A stretch of 34,638 nucleotides of DNA from the NCBI GenBank assembly GCA_025928645.1, contig JAICJD010000016.1, positions 1-34,638 of the forward strand, in the 5' to 3' direction. Position numbers and translations under genes: made by a program. The DNA comes from Gemmatimonadales bacterium. Its GTDB lineage: Bacteria > Gemmatimonadota > Gemmatimonadetes > Gemmatimonadales > GWC2-71-9. The stretch's first letter is position 1. Every line of letters starts with the position of its first letter. The notes under the pieces were generated by a model that saw only the letters and a list, made by a program, of their open reading frames with translations, did not search any database and was not told the DNA's origin. Positions 28,775-34,638 of the stretch are shown piece after piece.

Positions 28775-29701
28775 ATGCGAATCTTCATCACGGGCGCGAG
28801 CGGCGTCATCGGCCGGCGCGTCGTTCCCCAACTGGCTGGGGCCGGTCACCAGGTCTCGGCCGCCGTTCATCGTCCGGCATCGCGCGGCAAGCTCGAGACG
28901 CTCGGCGCCCGAGCCGTGCCGGTGGACCTGTTCGACCGGTCATCCATCGCTCGATCGGTGGCCGGCCACGACACCGTGATCAACCTCGCCACCCACATAC
29001 CCCATTCCACCGCCAAGCTGCTGCTGCCGGGCGCCTGGCGGGAAAACGACCGGATCCGCCGGATCGCCTCCGGGCTCCTCGTGGACGCGGCGATTGCAGG
29101 CGGCGTAGCTCGCTTCATCCAGGAATCCTTCGCGCCGCTGTACGCCGGTCAGGGCGACGCCTGGATCACCGAGGCGTCGCCCCTCGCGCCGGTGCGCTAC
29201 AACCGCACGGTGCTCGACGCCGAGCGGTCGGCCGAGCGATTCGCGAAAAGCGGAGGCCGCGGCATCGTGCTCCGCTTCGCGGGGTTCTACGGGCCCGACT
29301 CCACCCAGCTCGGCGACATGCTGCAGAACGTCCGCCGCGGAATGCTGCCGCTCCCGGGCGATCCCGGCGCCTACTTCACGTTCGTGTCGCACGACGACGC
29401 GGCCGGCGCGGTCCTCGCGGCCCTCTCGCTCGAGTCGGGGACCTACAACGTCGCGGAGGACGAGCCGGTTACCCGCCGGATGATGGGTGACATCGTGGCC
29501 GGCCTGCTCGGCGTGAAGCCGCCCCGGCGCCCGGTTCCCAGGCTGATCACCCGGCTGCTCGGGTCGCTCGGCGAGCTGATGTCCCGGTCGGAGCGGATCT
29601 CCAACCGCAAGCTGCGCGGCGCGAGCGACTGGCGGCCTCGCTATCCCGGCCTGCGCGAAGGCCTCCGCGCGACGCTGGAGCAGCGGCGGCAGGCGGCATA
29701 G
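28775..29701 (+). CDS. NAD-dependent epimerase/dehydratase family (extended SDR)
   Basis: A 308-residue protein with the Rossmann start MRIFITGASGVIGRRVVPQL (GxxGxxG at 7-13), and HDTVINLATHIP and RFIQESFAPLYAG in the usual extended-SDR positions. Further motifs are VLRFAGFYGP and YNVAEDEPVT. Instead of the catalytic Y-x3-K it has Y-N-R-T-V, so if this is the equivalent site the Lys is missing, and the protein may be an atypical reductase or a binding protein. GGAGG lies 6 nt before ATG 28775. The 220-bp gap to the DUF47 gene is a divergent region in which I see no gene. It is followed by the TetR gene 45 bp on, same strand. Confidence 0.85.
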   Translation: MRIFITGASGVIGRRVVPQLAGAGHQVSAAVHRPASRGKLETLGARAVPVDLFDRSSIARSVAGHDTVINLATHIPHSTAKLLLPGAWRENDRIRRIASGLLVDAAIAGGVARFIQESFAPLYAGQGDAWITEASPLAPVRYNRTVLDAERSAERFAKSGGRGIVLRFAGFYGPDSTQLGDMLQNVRRGMLPLPGDPGAYFTFVSHDDAAGAVLAALSLESGTYNVAEDEPVTRRMMGDIVAGLLGVKPPRRPVPRLITRLLGSLGELMSRSERISNRKLRGASDWRPRYPGLREGLRATLEQRRQAA

Positions 29702-29711
29702 CCGCGCGTAC

Positions 29712-29727
29712 TTGACATATCGGTCAA
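29712..29727 (+). promoter_or_regulatory. TetR operator overlapping a -35 box
   Basis: TTGACATATCGGTCAA (29712-29727) is TTGAC-N6-GTCAA, an inverted repeat that includes the -35 hexamer TTGACA. TATCGT at 29735-29740 is a possible -10 at 17-bp spacing. Transcription would then begin at about 29747, that is, at the ATG itself. The TGAC/GTCA half-sites recur before the next gene at 30346-30361, as expected for autoregulation plus target control. Confidence 0.6.
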
Positions 29728-29746
29728 TAATTACTATCGTCGATCC

Positions 29747-30328
29747 ATGGCGCGCCCCAGATCTTTCGATGAAGCCGCGGTGCTGGAGCAGGCAGTCGAG
29801 CTGTTCCGGGCCCGCGGCTACGAGGGCACCTCCCTCGCCGACCTCGAGAGCCATCTCGGCCTCGGGCGGCAGAGCCTCTACAACACCTTCGGCGACAAGC
29901 AGGCACTCTTCCTCAAGGCGCTGGACCACTACCGCAACACCATGGGCGAGGCCATCGCCGATTGTCTGAGCGGGCCGGACGCCGGGCTCGAGACCATTCG
30001 GGAGTACTTCCGCGCCACCATCCGGAATCTCACCGGGGAAGCCCCGCGGAACGGCTGCCTCATCGCCAATACCATCACCGAGCGCGGGCCGGACGATCCG
30101 GCGTCGCTGCTCCGCTGCAACCAGTCACGCGAGCAGCTCGAGCGCGGCTTCCGTCGGGCGCTGTCTCAGGCCAAGAAGCGTGGGGAGCTGCCGCCGCAAT
30201 TGGACGTGGACGCCACGGCAACGCTCCTCGTCATCCAGAACTACGGGCTCAACGCCCTGGCCAAGACCGGCGCCACTGCCGCGGAGCTCGAGGCCGCCCT
30301 GGAGGCGCTGCTGGCGGGGCTCGGCTGA
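29747..30328 (+). CDS. TetR/AcrR family transcriptional regulator
   Basis: A 193-residue repressor. Residues 8-55 form the TetR helix-turn-helix: DEAAVLEQAVELFRARGYEG, TSLADLESHLGLGRQSLYNTFGDKQALFLKAL. The C-terminal ligand-binding half (60-190) includes APRNGCLIANTITERGPDDP and LLVIQNYGLNALAKTGAT, typical of the YcdC/AcrR-type. No ribosome site is visible before ATG 29747, which fits a leaderless mRNA. Its likely operator overlaps its own promoter, and a similar site precedes the SDR gene at 30384, so it probably represses itself and that gene; the epimerase upstream has no such site that I see. Confidence 0.9.
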   Translation: MARPRSFDEAAVLEQAVELFRARGYEGTSLADLESHLGLGRQSLYNTFGDKQALFLKALDHYRNTMGEAIADCLSGPDAGLETIREYFRATIRNLTGEAPRNGCLIANTITERGPDDPASLLRCNQSREQLERGFRRALSQAKKRGELPPQLDVDATATLLVIQNYGLNALAKTGATAAELEAALEALLAGLG

Positions 30329-30345
30329 CCTTTGTCTTGCCTTGT

Positions 30346-30361
30346 TTTTGACCGATCAGTC
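30346..30361 (+). promoter_or_regulatory. Second TetR-type operator before the SDR gene
   Basis: TTTTGACCGATCAGTC contains GACCGATCAGTC (30350-30361), an imperfect palindrome with half-sites like the site at 29712-29727. TTGACC (30348-30353) could be a -35, but I see no convincing -10. A ribosome site GGAGGG (30374-30379) lies 4 nt before ATG 30384. Confidence 0.5.
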
Positions 30362-30383
30362 TCTAACGTGAACGGAGGGCGTC

Positions 30384-31142
30384 ATGTCCGCAGCATTCAG
30401 GATCGAGGGACGGGTGGCATTGGTAACCGGGGCCAATCGCGGCATCGGCCGCGCACTGGTGGAGGCCCTGCTCGCCCGGGGAGTGGGAAAGGTGTACGCC
30501 GCCGCGCGCCGCACCGAGACGCTGGCCGACCTGGTTGCGGCAGCGCCGGACCGGGTCCCGGCCCTGCGGCTCGACGTCACCCAGCCGGCCCAGGTGCGGC
30601 GGGCCGTGGCGCAGGCGGGGGACGTGGATCTGGTGGTGAACAACGCGGCCATCCTGAGCCACGCGTTCGCCGGATTCGAGGATCCGGTCTGGCTGGATGC
30701 GGCGCGCCAGGAGTACGAGACCAATGTTGTTGGCGCGCTCCGCGTGTCGCAGGGGTTCGCGCCGGTGCTCAAGAGGAACGGCGGCGGGACCATCGTCAAC
30801 CTGAGCTCGGTGGCCGGCCTGGTCGGCATGCCCCCGGTGCTCACGTACAGCTCGACCAAGGCGGCGCTCCACTCGCTCACTCAGAGCACGCGCCAGATGC
30901 TGCGCGAGCAGGGGACCCGGGTGGTCGGCGTCTATCCCGGCCCGGTGGAGACCGAGATGGCAGCCGAGCTTCCGATGGACAAGGCGTCGCCTGAGGCCGT
31001 GGCCGAGGCGATCCTGGACGGGCTGGAGCAGGGGCTGGAGGAGATCTATCCCGATCCCTTCGCTGTGGAGTACGGCAGGACGTACGCGGTCAATCCGAAA
31101 GGGCTCGAGAGCAGTTTCCCGGCGCCCGCCTCGGCGGCGTGA
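30384..31142 (+). CDS. Classical short-chain dehydrogenase/reductase
   Basis: A 252-residue classical SDR. It has the cofactor motif VTGANRGIGRAL, the NNAA motif in DLVVNNAAIL, the conserved Ser in VNLSSVAGLV and the catalytic Y-x3-K in TYSSTKAALH. The residues after VTGA are Asn-Arg, and AAARRTET follows beta-2, which tends to favour NADPH. It probably reduces a carbonyl or oxidises an alcohol; the substrate is unknown. The length is typical. It is the only gene downstream of the TetR-type operator at 30346-30361 and likely the regulator's target. A strong hairpin follows the stop. Confidence 0.9.
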   Translation: MSAAFRIEGRVALVTGANRGIGRALVEALLARGVGKVYAAARRTETLADLVAAAPDRVPALRLDVTQPAQVRRAVAQAGDVDLVVNNAAILSHAFAGFEDPVWLDAARQEYETNVVGALRVSQGFAPVLKRNGGGTIVNLSSVAGLVGMPPVLTYSSTKAALHSLTQSTRQMLREQGTRVVGVYPGPVETEMAAELPMDKASPEAVAEAILDGLEQGLEEIYPDPFAVEYGRTYAVNPKGLESSFPAPASAA

Positions 31143-31170
31143 ACCTCGGGCGCATCAGTGCGGTGACAAG

Positions 31171-31205
31171 CCGCCCCGTGCAGGCTCGGTTCCTGCACGG
31201 GGCGG
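31171..31205 (+). terminator. Hairpin terminator-like element after the SDR gene
   Basis: CCGCCCCGTGCAGG (31171-31184) and its complement (31192-31205) form a perfect 14-bp stem with the 7-base loop CTCGGTT. No T-tract follows on the plus strand, so it may act as a Rho-independent terminator only weakly or as an mRNA-stabilising hairpin. Confidence 0.6.
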
Positions 31206-31261
31206 GCTGGTGATCGGATCGGGTTCCCTCGCTCGTCTCTTGGTGTTCGCAGGCTGCTCCG

Positions 31262-32860
31262 ATGTCGCATTCCGGCTCGCATTCCACGTATCGGCGGCTT
31301 CTCGGCGGAGCCATCGTGGCCGCGGTGCTCTTCCTGCTCCTCGGCTGGAGCGACCGGCACTACTGGGACGAGTACTTCTATCTCTTTTCGGCCTACGCGC
31401 ACTCGCCGGCCGAGCTCGTGCGCTACGAGCAGCACTCGACGCTGTTTCCGGCCGGTTTCTTCTCCGAGAAGATCGGCCACGTCCTCATCCTCCACCTGGC
31501 GACCCGCGCACTGGGCGCGGGCGAGCGCGCGCTCTACCAGCTGCAGGCCCTGTACGCCCTCATGCTGGTCGCCACGTTCGGCGCCGCATGGGCACTGCTC
31601 CGCGATCTGTTCGGGCCGCGGCTCTCGCGCGAGGCCACCCTGGCCCTCGCCTTCTCGCCGCTCGCGCTCTATCTGGCCTACAAGACCCTCTCCGAGGTGC
31701 CAAGCCTGCTGCTGGTGACCGTGGGGTGCTGGGCCTTCGTCCGTGCCTGTCTGTCCCGGTCCGGATGGCGCGGGACAGCGTGGCTCGCGAGCGCTGTGGT
31801 GGCCCTCGCGGCCGGGATGCTTTGCCGGGTGACCGCGATCGTCGCCTTTGCGGCCCTCGGCCTGGCGCTCCTCGTGGCGTGCGACGAGCGGTTCGACCGG
31901 CGCCGGCTGCTCATCCGGCTCATCGGGACGGGCGCGGCGGTCCTCGCGCTGTACCTGTGCGGCCTCATGGCGGCTGGCGGCGGCCTGATGCGGATTGGCG
32001 GCCACGTCCGCGGCGTGGTGACGAGCCACTCCCCCGTTCAGCGGCTTTACGCGCTGGCGTGTTTCATCCAGGGGTTCGCGCTGGTGCTGCCCTTCGCCTG
32101 GCGGCGCCGGGGGGACCGGATGGTGCGCCTTGCCTCCGTGTGGCTCGCCGCCGCAGCGCTGCCGTTCGTCTTCGGCTTCGAGCCGCGCTACTACGTGGCG
32201 GCGCTGGTGCCGTTCGCGGTGCTGACCGCGGTCGGGCTCCGCGAGGCCGGGGGCCGCGCGTGGCTGGCGCTCTTCGCCGCACTCGTCCTGACCAACCGAC
32301 TCGTGTTCGCGCCGCTCATGCCGTACGAAGTCGAGCAGTCGAGGCTGCTCTCGCTCGCCCGGGCCGTGCGGGCGGGCTCGCCAGGGAGCACGGAGCTGAT
32401 CCCGTGGATCTCGGACTACAGCCTCCTCCGGTTCGCCGAGCCCGCGCTCCCGGTCGAGCTTTGCGTCAGCGATCTGCCCGGCACCCGGCTCTCGTCGCGC
32501 GGCCACGCCGGGGCGCTGGCCGGCGGCGACCTCTGGTGGGCGGGGAGCGGGCACTACGTCGGCTCACGCCCGGCGCTCGAGCGGGAGCCGCGTCCGTGGG
32601 AGTACATCGGCTGGACCTACAACCCCGCGGGCCTCGCGCTCGTGCGGCTGCTGGGTCCCACCGGCCTCGGCGCCCGCGTCGCGCACGACGCCGGGATGCA
32701 CAACCATCTGACCGGAAGCTGGGTGTGGCACGACCCCACCCTGACGCGCCGCCTCACGGGCCGGCGGGGTGAGTACTACGTGTACCAGCTGGGCGGCGAG
32801 CGGGTGGCGAATGGCACCGCTCTTCATCCCGAGCGCAGCGAGGGACCTGGCCTGGATTAG
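31262..32860 (+). CDS. GT-C type integral membrane glycosyltransferase
   Basis: A 532-residue membrane protein with about ten hydrophobic segments in residues 13-360 and a soluble C-terminal part. The first periplasmic loop has GWSDRHYWDEYFYL (D31, D36, E37), the acidic catalytic loop typical of GT-C enzymes (GT39/ArnT-like) that use a lipid-phosphate sugar donor. It probably adds a sugar to a periplasmic lipid or protein. ATG 31262 starts ten residues before the first helix; a ribosome site is weak. The last 14 residues (TALHPERSEGPGLD) are translated from the left arm of a palindromic repeat, so the ancestral C terminus was probably around GGERVANG. No substrate can be inferred. Confidence 0.85.
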   Translation: MSHSGSHSTYRRLLGGAIVAAVLFLLLGWSDRHYWDEYFYLFSAYAHSPAELVRYEQHSTLFPAGFFSEKIGHVLILHLATRALGAGERALYQLQALYALMLVATFGAAWALLRDLFGPRLSREATLALAFSPLALYLAYKTLSEVPSLLLVTVGCWAFVRACLSRSGWRGTAWLASAVVALAAGMLCRVTAIVAFAALGLALLVACDERFDRRRLLIRLIGTGAAVLALYLCGLMAAGGGLMRIGGHVRGVVTSHSPVQRLYALACFIQGFALVLPFAWRRRGDRMVRLASVWLAAAALPFVFGFEPRYYVAALVPFAVLTAVGLREAGGRAWLALFAALVLTNRLVFAPLMPYEVEQSRLLSLARAVRAGSPGSTELIPWISDYSLLRFAEPALPVELCVSDLPGTRLSSRGHAGALAGGDLWWAGSGHYVGSRPALEREPRPWEYIGWTYNPAGLALVRLLGPTGLGARVAHDAGMHNHLTGSWVWHDPTLTRRLTGRRGEYYVYQLGGERVANGTALHPERSEGPGLD

Positions 32861-32905
32861 CTCGAGCTATTCCAGGCCAGGTCCCTCGCTGCGCTCGGGA
32901 TGAAG
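32822..32905. repeat. 84-bp near-perfect REP-like palindrome
   Basis: The 42-base halves (32822-32863 and 32864-32905) are complementary at every position but one (T at 32857 against T at 32870). The arms contain CATCCCGAGCGCAGCGAGGG and its complement; the centre is TAGCTCGAGCTA. The left arm overlaps the end of the glycosyltransferase gene and supplies its stop. The palindrome could act as a terminator and as a cruciform or REP. It shares its core with the element at 13823-13916. Confidence 0.9.
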
Positions 32906-32963
32906 GCGCGCCCGTTCACCCGCCCGCCCGCCTACCTTTACCCGAATCACCACGGAGCCGACC

Positions 32964-33530
32964 ATGCCCAGCCTCCAGGGCGCGCGTGTGCCGCCCGCCA
33001 CGTACGACGACCTGCCGCCCGCCGCCCGCGCGGCGCACGACGCGCACACCCGCGTCGCCACTATCACCAACATGAAGCGGACGCTGCTGCGCTCGGTGCC
33101 GGCGTTCGAGGCGCTGATGACCTGGTACCCGCTCCGCGACACGGTGCGGGAGTTCCTGGGCGAGCGCCTCACCACGCTCTTCGCGCACGCGGTCTCGACC
33201 GAGACGGACTGCCTCATCTGTTCGACCTTCTTCCGGCGGCTGCTCATCCAGGCGGGCGAGAACCCGGACCGGCTCGTGCTCGACGACTGGGAGGCCGCGG
33301 TCATCGCGTTCGGGCGAAGGTTGGCGCTGACGCCCTACACGGTGCCGGACGAGGTCTACGCGCCGCTCGCCGCGCGGCTCACCCGCGAGCAGATCGTAGC
33401 GCTCACCGCGTTCGGCGCGCTCATGGTGGCGACCAACGTGTTCAACAACGCGCTGGACGTGCCGCTCGATGACTATCTCGAGTCGTTCCGCCGGCCAGAG
33501 ACCGGGCGAGGGGAGGCGCGGCATGGGTGA
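32964..33530 (+). CDS. Carboxymuconolactone decarboxylase (AhpD-like) family protein
   Basis: A 188-residue helical protein with a redox-active C83-x2-C86 in STETDCLICSTFF, the hallmark of the AhpD/CMD fold. Around it, LGERLTTLFAHAVS and DWEAAVIAFGRRLALTP match the family core. Members are peroxidase partners or metabolite-handling enzymes. Start ATG 32964 is the first in frame (32900-32963 is intergenic after the palindrome). Its last 8 bp overlap the following SDR gene, so they are translated together, which suggests a joint oxidation pathway rather than defence against peroxide. The function is not settled by sequence alone. Confidence 0.82.
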   Translation: MPSLQGARVPPATYDDLPPAARAAHDAHTRVATITNMKRTLLRSVPAFEALMTWYPLRDTVREFLGERLTTLFAHAVSTETDCLICSTFFRRLLIQAGENPDRLVLDDWEAAVIAFGRRLALTPYTVPDEVYAPLAARLTREQIVALTAFGALMVATNVFNNALDVPLDDYLESFRRPETGRGEARHG

Positions 33531-34326
33531 GTTCGCCGGCAAGGTCGCGTTCATCACCGGCGCGGCGCACGGGCAGGGCAGGGCAGCCGCGCTGGCGCTC
33601 GCCCGCGAGGGCGCGGCGATCCTTGCCTTCGACATCGCCAGGCCGCTGGCCTACCCGGGCTACGCCATGGGCTCGTCGAGCGACCTCGAGAGCCTCGCGG
33701 CCGAGTGCACGGCGAGCGGCGCCGCCTGCGAGACCGCGTGCGGCGACGTGCGCGACGACGCGGCGATTACCGCGGCGGTCGAACGCGCGGTCTCCCGCTT
33801 CGGCCGGATCGACATCCTGTTCAACAACGCGGGTATCTGCGCGTACGGGCTGACACACGAGCTGACCGAGGACGCCTGGGATGCGATGCTCGACATCAAC
33901 CTCAAGGGCGCCTGGCTGGTCGCACGCCGGGTGATTCCCGTCATGATCCGGCAGAAGAGCGGCGTGATCATCAACAACAGCTCGGTGGCCGGACTCCGCG
34001 GCATGGGCCGGCTCAGCCACTACGCCGCATCCAAGTGGGGTCTCACCGGCCTCACCAAGTCGTGGGCGCTCGAGCTCGCGCCGCACGGGATCAGGGTGGT
34101 CTCGATCCACCCCACTGGGGTTAACACGCCCATGAACGACGGTCTCGCGGAGCTGGAGGGTTTGACGCCGCAGCAGATCGCCGAGCGCTCCGCGGGCAAC
34201 CTGCTGCCGGTGCCCTGGATCGAGCCGGAGGACGTGGCGCAGGCGGTGCTGTACCTGGCCTCGGACAAGGCGCGGTTCATGACCGGGGCGGGACTGGTCC
34301 TGGACGCGGGGCTGTTGACGCGGTGA
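33523..34326 (+). CDS. Mycofactocin-coupled short-chain dehydrogenase (TIGR03971-like)
   Basis: A 267-residue SDR. The cofactor motif TGAAHGQGRAAA, NNAG, VIINNSSVAGL and active-site Y-x3-K in HYAASKWG are those of classical SDRs. Several features are specific to the mycofactocin-coupled group: an insertion after beta-2 (ARPLAYPGYAMGSSSDLESL), the motif SIHPTGVNTPMN, and NLLPVPWIEPEDVAQAVLYL. In that family NAD stays bound and electrons leave via mycofactocin. ATG 33523 overlaps the upstream CMD gene by 8 bp; in-frame ATGs further upstream lie within that gene. No mycofactocin biosynthesis gene is in the window. Substrate unknown, probably an alcohol. Confidence 0.85.
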   Translation: MGEFAGKVAFITGAAHGQGRAAALALAREGAAILAFDIARPLAYPGYAMGSSSDLESLAAECTASGAACETACGDVRDDAAITAAVERAVSRFGRIDILFNNAGICAYGLTHELTEDAWDAMLDINLKGAWLVARRVIPVMIRQKSGVIINNSSVAGLRGMGRLSHYAASKWGLTGLTKSWALELAPHGIRVVSIHPTGVNTPMNDGLAELEGLTPQQIAERSAGNLLPVPWIEPEDVAQAVLYLASDKARFMTGAGLVLDAGLLTR

Positions 34327-34427
34327 GGGACTGCGGAGCGATAGAGCCTCCTCAACGCCCTGATCCGGGCCTGATTCCGCGGCGATGAGCCGATCCGTCC
34401 TTTGATCACGCCAGCGAAGGAGCCCGC

Positions 34428-34638
34428 ATGAACGAGAAGGAGCCGCCGGCGGGATTCATCTCCGCCAACGACATCGCCCGCATCCGCCAGTACTATTGAC
34501 GGCTTGGCCCCGAGGCGGCCGAGTACTTCTCGCCCGACTCCGGCCGATGGCCCGAGAATCGGGCATGGCCCGCGCTCAACAGCGGGCCGGTCGTCGGTTT
34601 TCTGACGACGACCGCGAGCATGGTCGCCTTCCTCGACA
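34428..34638 (+). pseudogene. Gene start interrupted by an in-frame TGA; cut by window end
   Basis: ATG 34428 has GAAGGAG 5 nt upstream and reads MNEKEPPAGFISANDIARIR, then Q-Y-Y. The next codon is TGA (34497-34499). Beyond it the same frame stays open and looks coding (RLGPEAAEYFSPDSGRWPEN, then GPVVGFLTTTASMVAFLD) to the end of the window. A TGG to TGA change would explain this, as YYWRLGP is a natural sequence. The family is not recognised. It is downstream of the mycofactocin-type SDR (101 bp gap), same strand, and might belong to the same pathway. Confidence 0.5.

Noticed and set aside
31046-32554. 502-codon open frame on the minus strand
   Set aside because: Antisense to the glycosyltransferase; composition typical of a shadow.
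34497-34499. TGA as a selenocysteine codon
   Set aside because: No obvious SECIS-like hairpin directly downstream and a TGG to TGA change is simpler; kept only as a remote option.

Overview
The window is high-GC DNA, roughly two-thirds G+C by eye, and gene-dense, with no intergenic gap above about 260 bp. It carries no rRNA, tRNA, CRISPR array, integrase or transposase that I can recognise. Three Ser/Thr protein kinases with TolB-like, TPR or PEGA modules, a TIGR02999-type ECF sigma factor next to a kinase, an OmpA-type peptidoglycan-binding protein, DUF4142, many lipoproteins and a mycofactocin-type dehydrogenase point to a free-living Gram-negative soil bacterium. Gemmatimonadota is my best guess, with Acidobacteriota as the alternative; this is inference from gene content.

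Layout: (a) 0-8.8 kb: a cytosolic kinase-TolB-TPR protein, a minus-strand ArsR / decayed MFS exporter / ferritin-like cluster, a membrane kinase-TPR protein, and a sigma factor whose stop codon interlocks with the kinase stop in one TTAA. (b) 8.9-20.3 kb: an envelope island. Four secreted proteins carry six copies of a small two-cysteine domain (C-x6-E ... C-x-[YFW]), interspersed with an OmpA-family protein, a 12-blade kelch protein broken by one missing base, several unknown exported proteins and a 561-residue membrane-anchored protein of visibly lower GC. (c) 20.4-24.4 kb: DUF4142, a hybrid sensor kinase, and two small membrane proteins, the second broken. (d) 24.4-28.6 kb: a tightly overlapped minus-strand operon DUF47 (PhoU-like) > lipoprotein > a 998-residue kinase-TM-PEGA-FGE-alpha/beta-hydrolase fusion. 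(e) 28.7-34.6 kb: NAD-dependent epimerase, TetR, SDR, a GT-C membrane glycosyltransferase ending inside an 84-bp palindrome, an AhpD-like protein overlapping a mycofactocin-type SDR, and a final gene cut by an in-frame TGA.

The genes mostly serve sensing and envelope functions: kinases and sigma factor transmit signals, and the exported proteins would act in or beyond the periplasm. The best candidates for something undescribed are the six-copy secreted cysteine-pair family (8.9-18.7 kb) and the predicted inside-out kinase-hydrolase fusion with its DUF47 and lipoprotein partners. Reading frames are disrupted at 3.0-4.0, 16.67, 24.03-24.22 and 34.50 kb. The MFS case involves internal deletions and looks like real decay; the others could be genuine or sequence errors.
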